Assembly: GCA_905193155.1 (NCBI GenBank)
Contig: CAJJNQ010000050.1
Location: 1 to 17,455, forward strand
Direction of reading: 5' to 3'
DNA length: 17,455 bases
Source: an uncultured Christensenella sp.
Lineage (GTDB): Bacteria > Bacillota > Clostridia > Christensenellales > UBA1750
Below, piece after piece: positions 6,989 through 14,638 of the stretch. The position numbers and the translations under genes were made by a program. The notes under the pieces were generated by a model, which saw nothing but the letters and a program-made list of their open reading frames with translations, did no database searches and had not been told where the DNA came from. Position 1 is the first letter of the stretch, and each line of letters starts with the position of its first letter.

Positions 6989-8434
6989 TTAGAACACGAT
7001 GAAGAACTTGAGGATGAACAGCACGGCCAGCACGATGGTCAGCCAGGAGACTTCCTTGGCCTTGCCGGTGCAGATCTTCAGCACGGAATAGGTGATCAGG
7101 CCGATACCGATGCCGTTGCCGACGGAGCTGGTGACCATCATGAACACGAGCATCAGCACCACGGGCAGAACGCCGGCCACATCGCCGTAGTCCACGTCCT
7201 TCAAGCTGCCCATCATCAGCATGCCGACGAACACCAGCGCAGAGGAAGTGGCCGGAGCGGGAATCAGCGCCGCGATGGGCGAGATGAACATGCACAGCAG
7301 GAACAGAATGCCGGTGACCAGCGAGGTCAGACCCGTGCGGCCGCCCGCCTCCACGCCCGCAGCGGACTCGATGAAGGTGGTGACGGTGGAGGTGCCGGTG
7401 CAGGCGCCCACCATGGTGCCGATGGAGTCGGAAAGCATCGCCTGCTTCATGTTGGGCATGTTGCCTTCCTTATCGAGCATCCCGGCGCGCTGCGCGGTGC
7501 CGTAAAGGGTGCCGATGGTGTCGAACATATCGACCATGCAGAAGGAGATGATGGTCATGATCGCGGAGAACACGCCGATGGAGAACAGATCGCCGAAGTC
7601 GAACTTGAACAGCGTGGTTGCCGCCATATCCTTAAAGGGCGGCATCCAGCTGGCGGTCGCCAGCGATGCGAAGGGGTTCTGGCCCATGCAGAAGCAGCCG
7701 ATCCAGTAGGCCGCGGCGGCAATCAGCATGCCGAAGAGCACGGAACCCTTGACCTTCTTGTGATGCATCACCGCGATGGCGAAAATGCCGATGAAAGTGG
7801 TCAGGACGTAGAGCACCATGGTGCCGTAAGCATCGCCCATGGCCGCCTTGGTCGCAGAAGGGCCGTTGGAGAAGAAGCTGCCCAGCATGTAGTACATATT
7901 GAAGTTTGCGTCCTGCACGCCCGCATTGGAGCCCAGGCCGATGTTGACCAGCATCAGGCCAATGCCCGCCGGGATGCCCAGACGCACCGCCTTCGGGATC
8001 GCATCGACGATCTTTTCGCGGATGTTGAGCAGGGTCAGGACGGTAAAGAGAATGCCGGAGATCAGGATGATGGCAAGGCCCGCGCCGTAAGCATCCTGGA
8101 AGGTATAGTCCACGCCGCCCGCAGCGGTCATTGCAGCCGCAATGCCCGCAACCACGGTCGCAAAGTAGCTGTTCAAGCCCATGCCGGGCGCCATGGCAAA
8201 GGGCTTGTTGGCGAGGAACGCCATCAGCAGCGTGCCGATGCCGGCGGAAATGACGGTGGCCAGGAAGATGCCGTTCCAGAGAGCGCCGCCCACCTCAGCG
8301 TTCGCGCCGAAGCCGACGATCAGGTTGGGGTTGAGCGCAATGATATACGCCATGGTCATGAAGGTCGTAAGACCCGCGAGGACTTCGGTACGAACTGTCG
8401 TACCATTTTGCTTGAGCTTGAAGAGTTTTTCCAT
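6989..8434 (-). CDS. NCS2 family purine base permease (PbuG/AzgA-like guanine/hypoxanthine transporter)
   Basis: A 481-residue polytopic membrane transporter with about a dozen hydrophobic helices. The N-terminus (EVLAGLTTFMTMAYIIALNP) and the GMGLNSYFA motif are hallmarks of the AzgA/PbuG branch of the NCS2 (xanthine/uracil permease) superfamily, which imports hypoxanthine, guanine or adenine with protons. SFCMVDMFDTIGTLYG and the later CTGTSTVTTFIESAAGVEAGGRTG are the family substrate-site regions. The ATG at 8434 is preceded by GGAGGAG with ten bases' spacing. I see no purine riboswitch upstream and no clear promoter between it and the transketolase gene. It is probably served partly by read-through past the 8473-8517 hairpin. 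Confidence 0.92.
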   Translation of the reverse strand: MEKLFKLKQNGTTVRTEVLAGLTTFMTMAYIIALNPNLIVGFGANAEVGGALWNGIFLATVISAGIGTLLMAFLANKPFAMAPGMGLNSYFATVVAGIAAAMTAAGGVDYTFQDAYGAGLAIILISGILFTVLTLLNIREKIVDAIPKAVRLGIPAGIGLMLVNIGLGSNAGVQDANFNMYYMLGSFFSNGPSATKAAMGDAYGTMVLYVLTTFIGIFAIAVMHHKKVKGSVLFGMLIAAAAYWIGCFCMGQNPFASLATASWMPPFKDMAATTLFKFDFGDLFSIGVFSAIMTIISFCMVDMFDTIGTLYGTAQRAGMLDKEGNMPNMKQAMLSDSIGTMVGACTGTSTVTTFIESAAGVEAGGRTGLTSLVTGILFLLCMFISPIAALIPAPATSSALVFVGMLMMGSLKDVDYGDVAGVLPVVLMLVFMMVTSSVGNGIGIGLITYSVLKICTGKAKEVSWLTIVLAVLFILKFFIVF

Positions 8435-8472
8435 TTCTATTTTTCTCCTCCTCTATTTTTGAAGCCCGCGTG

Positions 8473-8517
8473 AAAAACGGCGGGACGCTTTTGATTCAGC
8501 GGTCGCGCCCCGCCGTT
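8473..8517 (-). terminator. hairpin terminator or attenuator between tkt and the purine permease
   Basis: A 13-bp stem (arms 8476-8488 and 8505-8517, AACGGCGGG...CCCGCCGTT) has one G-U pair on the minus-strand transcript and a 16-base loop. It ends in UUUUU on the minus strand. It lies 18 bases after the transketolase stop. Because no promoter is evident between it and the permease, it may be a leaky terminator that tunes permease expression. Confidence 0.75.
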
Positions 8518-8534
8518 TCCGTTTTTATGCAGGC

Positions 8535-10517
8535 TTACTTACCCAGCAGTGCCTTGGCCTTGTTGGCGACATTCTGCGCAGTGAAGCCGAAGCGCTCGAA
8601 CAGCTGCGCCGCGGGAGCGGATGCGCCGAAGTGGTCGATGGTGAGCACATCGCCGTCCAGACCGACATACTTATGCCAGCCGAAGGAGGTCGCCGCTTCC
8701 ACCGCAAGGCGTGCGCGCACGGCCTTGGGCAGCACGGATTCCTTGTATTCCTCGCTCTGCGCATCGAAGATCGCAAAGCAGGGCATGGAGACCACGCGCG
8801 CGTCGATACCCTCGTCCGCCAGCAGCTTCTGCGCGTCCATGGCCTGCTCCACCTCGGAGCCGGAGGCCATCAGGATCACGTCGGGGGTCGCCTTCTTGGA
8901 GTCGGACAGGATGTAGCCGCCCTTCATGGCTTCCTTGCCGGAGTTTTCATACAGCGGCAGGTTCTGGCGGGACAGCGCGAAGCAGGACGGGCCTTCCATC
9001 TTGAGCGCCTGCGCGTAGGCCGCAGCGACTTCCTTGCCGTCAGCGGGACGCCAGAGGTAGACGTTGGGCATGGAGCGCAGCGCCGCCAACTGCTCGATGG
9101 GCTGGTGGGTGGGGCCGTCTTCACCCACGCCGATGGAATCGTGCGTCAGAACGTAGAGCACCGGCAGCTTCATCAGCGCGGAGATGCGGATGCCGTGCTT
9201 CATGTAATCGGAGAAGACCAGGAAGGTCGCGGCATAGGTCTGCAAGCCGCCGTGCACCTGCATGCCGTTGACGATGCCGGCCATGGCCTGCTCGCGGATG
9301 CCGAAGTGCAGGTTGCTGCCCTCGGGAGTCTCGGCGGAGAAGTCGCCGCGGCCCTTGATATAGGTCTTGTTGGAGGGCGCAAGGTCGGCAGAACCGCCGA
9401 TCAGGTTCGGAATGCGCTCGGCAAGCTTTGCCAGCACCTGGCCGCTGGTGTTGCGGGTCGCGTCCTTCTTGTTTTCAAACTGCCAGAAGGCCTCATCGTT
9501 TTCGAGGTCGGGATGGAAGCCCGCGAACCACTGCTCCATTTCGGCAGCCAATTCGGGATACGCCTTGGCGTACTCCTCCATCATCTTGTTCCACTCGGCT
9601 TCCTTCTCGGCGCCCTTGGCCGCGACCTTGGCGGTCTCCTCATAGACGGCGGGATCGACATAGAAGGACTTATCGGGATCCATGCCGAGGTTTTCCTTGA
9701 GCGCGCGGACGTTATCCACACCCAGAGGCTCGCCGTGCGCGGAGTTCTTGCCCTCCTTGGCAGGGCAATGCGCGCCGATCTTGGTGGTGACGACGATCAG
9801 CGAGGGGCGGGGATCCTTCTTAGCCGCCTCGATCGCCGCGCCTATGGCGTCGATGTCCTCACCGTCGGCAACCTTCTGCACATGCCAGCCGTAGGATTCG
9901 TAGCGCTTGGCGGTATCTTCGCGCAGCGCCAGCTCCACCTTGCCCTCGATGGTGATGTCGTTGGAGTCATAGAACAGGATCAGCTTGCCCAGACCCAGCG
10001 TCGCAGCCAGCGCGGAGGCTTCGCCGGAGATCCCCTCCATCACGCAGCCGTCGCCCATCAGCGCATAGGTGTAGTGATCGACCACCGGGAAGCCGGGGCG
10101 GTTAAACTTGGCCGCCAGGTGCTTTTCCGCCATCGCCATGCCGACAGCGTTGGCAACGCCCTGACCCAGCGGGCCTGTCGTGGTCTCCACGCCCACGGTA
10201 TGGCCGTATTCGGGGTGGCCGGGGGTCTTGGAGTCGAGCTGACGGAAGTTCTTGAGATCATCCATGGTCAGGCCGTAGCCAAAGAGATGCAGCAAGCTAT
10301 ACAGCATCGCGGAAGCGTGACCGGCCGAGAGCACGAAGCGGTCGCGGTTGCGCCACTTGGGATCGGCGGGATTGTGGTTCATCTGCTTGGCCCAGAGCGT
10401 GTATGCCATGGGAGATGCACCCAGCGGCGTGCCGGGGTGGCCGGAATTGGCCTTCTGAATCGCGTCCGCAGCCAGCGCACGCATCGTGGAGATGACTTTG
10501 ACATCCATGTCCTGCAT
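8535..10517 (-). CDS. tkt: transketolase
   Basis: A thiamine-diphosphate enzyme of the non-oxidative pentose phosphate pathway that moves two-carbon ketol units between sugar phosphates. At 660 residues it has the normal full length. Visible features: SGHPG with His27, AGHAS with His67, GHPE with His101, the ThDP/metal motif GDGCVMEG beginning at 155 and continuing to DSNDITI about 30 residues on, and the pyrimidine-domain segment HDSIGVGEDGPTHQP with its conserved acidic and His residues. The C-terminal domain is complete. I chose the ATG at 10517 because GGAGG at 10525-10529 sits seven bases upstream and the family N-terminus starts there; a longer open frame to 10766 is only the shadow of the methyltransferase gene. 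It starts 29 bases after that gene's stop. Confidence 0.95.
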   Translation of the reverse strand: MQDMDVKVISTMRALAADAIQKANSGHPGTPLGASPMAYTLWAKQMNHNPADPKWRNRDRFVLSAGHASAMLYSLLHLFGYGLTMDDLKNFRQLDSKTPGHPEYGHTVGVETTTGPLGQGVANAVGMAMAEKHLAAKFNRPGFPVVDHYTYALMGDGCVMEGISGEASALAATLGLGKLILFYDSNDITIEGKVELALREDTAKRYESYGWHVQKVADGEDIDAIGAAIEAAKKDPRPSLIVVTTKIGAHCPAKEGKNSAHGEPLGVDNVRALKENLGMDPDKSFYVDPAVYEETAKVAAKGAEKEAEWNKMMEEYAKAYPELAAEMEQWFAGFHPDLENDEAFWQFENKKDATRNTSGQVLAKLAERIPNLIGGSADLAPSNKTYIKGRGDFSAETPEGSNLHFGIREQAMAGIVNGMQVHGGLQTYAATFLVFSDYMKHGIRISALMKLPVLYVLTHDSIGVGEDGPTHQPIEQLAALRSMPNVYLWRPADGKEVAAAYAQALKMEGPSCFALSRQNLPLYENSGKEAMKGGYILSDSKKATPDVILMASGSEVEQAMDAQKLLADEGIDARVVSMPCFAIFDAQSEEYKESVLPKAVRARLAVEAATSFGWHKYVGLDGDVLTIDHFGASAPAAQLFERFGFTAQNVANKAKALLGK

Positions 10518-10546
10518 GTTTTTTCCTCCAATTTTATGGTTGCAGC

Positions 10547-11170
10547 TTAAATATTTTTCAGCGTCAGCACGCCCGCGCAGACCGACTGCGGGGCAAACGA
10601 CGCATCCATGTCCTTTCGGTTGATCCAATCCTCTGCGGCGAAATAGCATTCGTCCGCATCCCAGCTCTCGCCGCAGCTTTCCGCCAGCGCGTCCAGCTCC
10701 TTCCGGGTGGTGCGCATCACGTCCCCGATCCACATCGCGCCGCCGGGATTCAGGTGCTTTAAGCATTCCAGCAGAAACGGCGCTTTCTGCTCGTCGGTCA
10801 GGTGGTGCAGCGCATAGGTGCTGAGGATGGCGTCAAACTTTTCTTCCGCCAGCACCGCAGGAAAGCCCTGCGAAATATCCGCGCGGACGAGATGCGCTTT
10901 GGGCATCTTTTCCCGCGCAATTTCCAGCATTCGGTCGGAAAAATCCGCCGCGGTGACATCCAGCCCGTCCGCGTAGAGACGGGAGGTCAGCACTGCCGTG
11001 CCGCAGCCGATATCGAGCACGCGCCGGGCGTTTGCCGCCCGCACGCCGCTGTAAATCGTTCCCAGCACGTTTTTGTATCCCGCAAAGGGATAGGTGTTGC
11101 TCTCTTCGGAAAGGCCGACGGTCTTGTCATAGCCGTCCGCCCAGAGGTCAAACCCCTTGTGATCGAGCAT
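10547..11170 (-). CDS. class I SAM-dependent methyltransferase, YrrT-like
   Basis: A 207-residue cytoplasmic Rossmann-fold methyltransferase. Motif I is VLDIGCGTAVLT (about 51-62), with the acidic ribose-binding residue in TAADFS about 17 residues on. The STYALHHLTDEQK segment and FAGYKNVLGTI near the N-terminus resemble B. subtilis YrrT (from memory), a putative AdoMet methyltransferase of the methionine-salvage neighbourhood. The substrate is unknown. The ATG at 11170 follows AGGAG at five bases' spacing. It lies 17 bases after the phosphohexomutase stop and 29 bases before transketolase, so it is almost certainly co-transcribed with both. Confidence 0.85.
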   Translation of the reverse strand: MLDHKGFDLWADGYDKTVGLSEESNTYPFAGYKNVLGTIYSGVRAANARRVLDIGCGTAVLTSRLYADGLDVTAADFSDRMLEIAREKMPKAHLVRADISQGFPAVLAEEKFDAILSTYALHHLTDEQKAPFLLECLKHLNPGGAMWIGDVMRTTRKELDALAESCGESWDADECYFAAEDWINRKDMDASFAPQSVCAGVLTLKNI

Positions 11171-11187
11171 TCAGGCTCCTTTTCTGC

Positions 11188-12660
11188 TCACCGCGCAAGT
11201 TCGGCAAGCGGGGTCAGATCGACGTTTTTGCAGCCCTTCATAACGTCGTAGAGCTGCTTGGCCATGGCGGCCACGCCGCCGGGCACGTCGGATTCAAAGT
11301 TGATGGGCAGCACGGGGTCGTGCAACGAAAGTCTCGCCAGAAAGAAGCCCTCGCCGCCCGTGAGGCGGATCGTGACCTTCACGCCTTCGTAGTCGGTGTT
11401 GGCCATCCAGTCCTCACGGCTGTCACGCGCTGCTTTGATGCAGGCAATCACCGCTTCGCCGTCGGGGCGGAAGTTGTCAGCGGTGAGCTTGAGACGGATC
11501 TCCTTCTCCTCCGCAGGCTCTTCCAGTCCTTCGATCAGGCTCGTCAGGTCGCCGCGCTTGGCCAGCTCCACGATGAGCCGCGACGCCATGTACGCGCCGT
11601 CGTCGAGGAAATAGTTCTCGGCAAAGGCGCAGTGGCCGGAGGTCTCAATGCCCATCGGGCAGGCAATGCCTTCACGGTTGAGCTCGATGGCCTTGTCGAT
11701 GACGTTCTTGTAGCCCCTGCGGTATCTCAGGTGCTTGCCGCCGTGGGCTTCGATAAAGCGCGTCAGCCCCGCAGAGGTCACCGAGTCGGTCACGATGGTG
11801 CTGCCGGGTTCCTTTTCCAGGTAAATAGCGGAGAGCATCGCGATCAGGCGGTTGCGGTTGATGGGCAGGCCCTTTTCGTCCACAACGGCCGCGCGGTCGC
11901 AGTCCGCGTCGAAGATCACGCCCATGTCTGCACCGGAATCGAGCACGGCCTTGCAGATGGACTGCATGGCGGTCGCGTCTTCCGGGTTGGGGATGTGGTT
12001 GGGGAACAGCCCGTTGGGATCGAGGAAGCGGCTGCCCGTGGTGTCCGCGCCGAGCGGCTCCAACACACTGCGGGCAAAAAATCCGCCCGAACCGTTGCCC
12101 GCGTCCACGACGATGCGCTTGCCCGTCAGCGGCCGCTCCGAGCCGGTCTTTTCACGGATGAAATCCACCAGACCCTGCGCATACATGGCAAGGAAATCGA
12201 CGCTTTCCGTCTCCGGCTGCGCGGGGGCAACATCTTCATCCATAGCGGCTGCGATGGCGGCGACCTCATCATGCTCCAAACCACCCTGACGGGTGATGAA
12301 CTTCATGCCGTTGCGCTCAAAGGGCAAATGGGAAGCGGTAATCATCACCGCGCCGTCGCAATCGAGCTTGACGGTGGTCATAAACATCGCCGGCGTGGTA
12401 CACAGGCCGCAATCCACGACCTTGACCTTCGCCGCGCCCAGTCCCTCAAAGGTACCGGCGCACAGCTCCCGGGCCGACAGGCGCGGATCGTGCCCCACGG
12501 CGATTTTCAGCTCTTCCTTGCCGCATTTTTCGCGCAGGAAGGCGGCGAACTGATAAGCCGCCGCCCGGGCGGTATTGCGGTCGATGGTCACTCCCCCGCC
12601 GATATCCACCGCCACGCCGCGCAGATCGCTGCCGCTGATCAGTTTCAGGTGTTTCTGCAT
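11188..12660 (-). CDS. phosphomannomutase/phosphoglucomutase family protein with atypical phosphate-binding loop
   Basis: A 490-residue alpha-D-phosphohexomutase, distinct from the PgcA-type enzyme at 4644-6335. The phosphoserine loop is TASHLPFERNGMKF with Ser110 (the usual HNP is HLP). The metal loop is DADCDR at 251-256 and the sugar loop is IETSGH at 338-343. The normal domain-4 phosphate loop RPSGTEP is absent; SLHDPVLPIN at 445-454 takes its place, which I recall from a clostridial subfamily. It probably interconverts hexose-1- and hexose-6-phosphates, but the sugar and the bound phosphate geometry are uncertain. The ATG at 12660 has GGAGGAG four bases upstream. It lies 21 bases after the second nitroreductase. 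Confidence 0.85.
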   Translation of the reverse strand: MQKHLKLISGSDLRGVAVDIGGGVTIDRNTARAAAYQFAAFLREKCGKEELKIAVGHDPRLSARELCAGTFEGLGAAKVKVVDCGLCTTPAMFMTTVKLDCDGAVMITASHLPFERNGMKFITRQGGLEHDEVAAIAAAMDEDVAPAQPETESVDFLAMYAQGLVDFIREKTGSERPLTGKRIVVDAGNGSGGFFARSVLEPLGADTTGSRFLDPNGLFPNHIPNPEDATAMQSICKAVLDSGADMGVIFDADCDRAAVVDEKGLPINRNRLIAMLSAIYLEKEPGSTIVTDSVTSAGLTRFIEAHGGKHLRYRRGYKNVIDKAIELNREGIACPMGIETSGHCAFAENYFLDDGAYMASRLIVELAKRGDLTSLIEGLEEPAEEKEIRLKLTADNFRPDGEAVIACIKAARDSREDWMANTDYEGVKVTIRLTGGEGFFLARLSLHDPVLPINFESDVPGGVAAMAKQLYDVMKGCKNVDLTPLAELAR

Positions 12661-12681
12661 AAGACTCCTCCGGTTGTCATT

Positions 12682-13200
12682 TCAAAACGAATTGTAGGAG
12701 ACGATGTCCCCCAGGGGCTTTTTCTCCTTGTGCGGCGTTTCCGCCGGAACACCGAGGGTAAAGACCGACATGACGTGCCAATTCTCGGGGAGGTTTACCG
12801 CCTTCCCCGTTTCGGTCGCCATGAAATAGGCGGGCAGATCGGCGCTGATGCCGTTGGCGCTGAGCCAGCAGGTGCCATAGCCCAGATCGTGCGCGGCGTT
12901 GAGCATATTGCAGGTCGCCGCGGCGGAATCCTCAAAGGGCGTGACCGAATCCGGCCCCACCGCCACCACGACCAGCACCGGCGCCTGCAAAATGAACTTG
13001 CAGAAACGCTTGTTGGCCTCGTAAATCTTCTCCCGCACAGCGGGATCGGTCACGACGATGAAGCGCCAACCCTGCCGGTTGATGCCGCAGGGCGCATAGC
13101 GCCCGCAGTCGAGTATGGTTTCCAAATCCTCCGACTTCACCGGATCGTCCGTGTATTCGCGCACGGCCCGGCGGGTACGCAGAGCGGTCAGCGTATCCAG
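12682..13200 (-). CDS. nitroreductase family protein, second tandem copy (probable CTG start)
   Basis: A small FMN-dependent nitroreductase-family (PF00881) oxidoreductase, about 173 residues from the chosen start. Segments in common with its neighbour include YTxDPVKxEDLExIL, CGRxAPxGxNRQxW, ATCNMLNAAH and MSVFxxGVPAET. The first ATG/GTG/TTG in frame is GTG at 13164, which would remove the helix with the FMN-phosphate-binding arginines (TRRAVREY). Extending upstream gives LDTLTALRTRRAVREY, which aligns residue for residue with the neighbour's MDAVTAMTTRRSIRKY and begins at CTG (13198-13200), with AAGGGAG five bases before it. I therefore annotate a CTG start; GTG at 13164 is the fallback. 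Reaction partner unknown. Confidence 0.8.
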   Translation of the reverse strand: MDTLTALRTRRAVREYTDDPVKSEDLETILDCGRYAPCGINRQGWRFIVVTDPAVREKIYEANKRFCKFILQAPVLVVVAVGPDSVTPFEDSAAATCNMLNAAHDLGYGTCWLSANGISADLPAYFMATETGKAVNLPENWHVMSVFTLGVPAETPHKEKKPLGDIVSYNSF

Positions 13201-13230
13201 GGGAACTCCCTTCTGTCTTTTCGGGGCAAA

Positions 13231-13737
13231 TCAGAAATGGTTGTAGGCGACGACTTCGTCCAGCGTCTTCTTGGGGCGCTGCACCACTGTTTCCGCCGGA
13301 ACGCCGATGGAGAAGACCGACATGATGTGCCAATCCTCTGGCACGCCCAGCACCTTGGCCACGCACTGCGCGGTCGGATGCTCCTGGAGGCCGTTGGCGC
13401 CGATCCAGCAGCCGCCGTAGCCCAGCGCGTGCGCTGCGTTGAGCATATTACAGGTCGCCGCCCCCGCATCCTCGTAGGGGCAGGCGGCTTCCGGCCCAAT
13501 AGCCACGGCGACCACGACAGCCGCCTGATTGATGAACTTGCCGTAATCGGTCGCATCGGCCATGGCGTCCTTGACCTTCTGGTCGGTAGCGACGATGAAC
13601 TTCCACGCCTGACGGTTGACGCCGTTGGGCGCGAGACGGCCGCAGTTGAGAATGGCCTCAAGATCTTCCGGCTTCACCGGATCGCTCGTGTATTTGCGAA
13701 TCGAGCGGCGTGTGGTCATTGCGGTAACAGCATCCAT
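13231..13737 (-). CDS. nitroreductase family protein, first tandem copy
   Basis: A 168-residue compact flavoprotein of the nitroreductase superfamily, probably a dimer binding FMN and using NAD(P)H to reduce nitro compounds, quinones or similar acceptors. Visible family features: TTRRSIRKY near the N-terminus (FMN phosphate contacts), the LAPNGVNRQAWKFIVATD segment, central ATCNMLNAAHALGYGGCW, and DWHIMSVFSIGVPAE near the C-terminus. The ATG at 13737 is preceded by AAGGAGG with nine bases' spacing. It is followed in the same frame by the second copy, separated by one TGA and ten codons, which suggests an old tandem duplication. Its specific substrate is unknown. Confidence 0.88.
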   Translation of the reverse strand: MDAVTAMTTRRSIRKYTSDPVKPEDLEAILNCGRLAPNGVNRQAWKFIVATDQKVKDAMADATDYGKFINQAAVVVAVAIGPEAACPYEDAGAATCNMLNAAHALGYGGCWIGANGLQEHPTAQCVAKVLGVPEDWHIMSVFSIGVPAETVVQRPKKTLDEVVAYNHF

Positions 13738-13780
13738 GAAAAAAATCCTCCTTGTACCTGTTTTGCTCTCTGTTTATTGT

Positions 13781-14473
13781 TTATTCTGCAAAATCGCCGT
13801 ATTCGTTGGTCAGCAGCTGATAGAGCGGTTTGAGCAGCAGCATCCCCTCCCCGATCTCCTGCGCATATTCCGGTCGGGAGATTCTGGGGTCGAGTCCGTC
13901 ATTGTGCTCGACATAAAAACTCTTCTTCCGATAGAGATCGCGCAGCGCGGGATGCAGCTCTTCCGGAATCTCGATGCGCTTATAGTCCTCGCCCAGTATG
14001 CGGTAGTGCGCGGCAAACGCCGGGTCGGTCAGAATCTGCACAAGCTCTCTCTGGCGGCGCAGCAGCAGCGCGCGCATCCAGCGCGCCCGCGTGGGGTCGC
14101 TGTCGTAAAAGCCGCCGCCGTAGCAGCTGCAATCGGGGCTGATGTCGTAATACAGGCCGAAGCACGCCCATTTCGGCTTGCTCATCGGGTGAAAGGACAG
14201 CCACATATGGCTGCGGTAGGGCGATTTGTCCTTTGTAAAGCGCGTGTCCCTGCGGATGCGGGAGACGATGCGGCGGGGCAGCTGCTCCATGTCGTCATCG
14301 ATCTTCAGCGCATAGGGCACAAGCTCCTCCGCCAGCGCATAGAGCGGCTTTTTGACGTTCTGCTCATAGTCTTTATGTGTGGACAAGAAATACTCGCGGT
14401 AATTGTTGAGCGCGATGCCCACGAAATATTCCAGCATTGCCGGCTGAATGCCCGGAAAACCCGTCTGCGACAA
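13781..14473 (-). CDS. DUF2461 family protein
   Basis: A 230-residue protein of the DUF2461 family (TIGR02453-like). The recognisable signature is IRRDTRFTKDKSPYRSHMWLSF at the centre, followed by a GGGFYDSDP-type segment. The molecular function is not known to me. Translation appears to begin with TTG at 14473: AGGGAGG at 14481-14487 is seven bases upstream and the next in-frame ATG is far inside the domain. A clear promoter lies about 30 bases upstream, making this the first gene of the long minus-strand run. The next gene, the first nitroreductase, starts 43 bases downstream with no obvious promoter between. Confidence 0.82.
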   Translation of the reverse strand: MSQTGFPGIQPAMLEYFVGIALNNYREYFLSTHKDYEQNVKKPLYALAEELVPYALKIDDDMEQLPRRIVSRIRRDTRFTKDKSPYRSHMWLSFHPMSKPKWACFGLYYDISPDCSCYGGGFYDSDPTRARWMRALLLRRQRELVQILTDPAFAAHYRILGEDYKRIEIPEELHPALRDLYRKKSFYVEHNDGLDPRISRPEYAQEIGEGMLLLKPLYQLLTNEYGDFAE

Positions 14474-14504
14474 GTTTCTTCCTCCCTAACCATGAATCGT
14501 CTTT

Positions 14505-14533
14505 ATTATACTCTAACTTCCGTTTTCTTTCAA
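14505..14533 (-). promoter_or_regulatory. promoter of the DUF2461-nitroreductase-phosphohexomutase-tkt run
   Basis: Minus-strand TTGAAA (14528-14533), 17-base spacer and TATAAT (14505-14510), the same architecture as the lysC promoter. An 11-base palindrome CGGATGATCCG (14534-14544) abuts the -35 box and could be an operator. Predicted transcription start is near 14498, about 25 bases before the TTG start. Confidence 0.8.
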
Positions 14534-14578
14534 CGGATGATCCGCTTTTCATAACATAACGTTAATAAATTGCGCATC

Positions 14579-14613
14579 AAAAAAGCGGCTTTTCGATTGA
14601 AAGCCGCTTTTTT
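14579..14613 (-). terminator. rho-independent terminator of the adenylyltransferase-like gene
   Basis: A perfect 14-bp stem (AAAAAAGCGGCTTT at 14579-14592 with AAAGCCGCTTTTTT at 14600-14613) closes a seven-base loop. The U-run is on the minus strand, 25 bases after the gene's stop codon. The symmetry would also allow termination in the plus direction. Confidence 0.88.
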
Positions 14614-14638
14614 CTGTCCGTATTGCCAAAGTTACGGC

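Noticed and set aside
8631..10550. A 639-codon plus-strand open frame opposite transketolase
   Set aside because: Mirror of a certain gene for the same codon-bias reason; low-complexity H/R/G/A-rich translation with no family resemblance. The 574-codon plus frame opposite phosphoglucomutase (4617-6341) is rejected likewise.
10518..10766. N-terminal extension of transketolase by 83 residues
   Set aside because: It overlaps the methyltransferase gene in another frame, is arginine/glycine-rich, has no homology to transketolases, and the ATG at 10517 has an excellent ribosome site.
13231..13233. TGA between the nitroreductases as a selenocysteine codon joining them
   Set aside because: Each half is a full-length domain with its own ribosome site, the TGA follows a normal C-terminus, and no selenocysteine-insertion hairpin was evident just downstream. 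Ordinary termination is simpler.
11032..13833. A 933-codon open frame on the plus strand spanning the phosphohexomutase and both nitroreductases
   Set aside because: It is antisense to three well-supported genes. In GC-rich genes the sense codons TTA, CTA and TCA are rare, which leaves the opposite strand free of stops. Its translation shows no recognisable domain and it has no suitable ribosome site.
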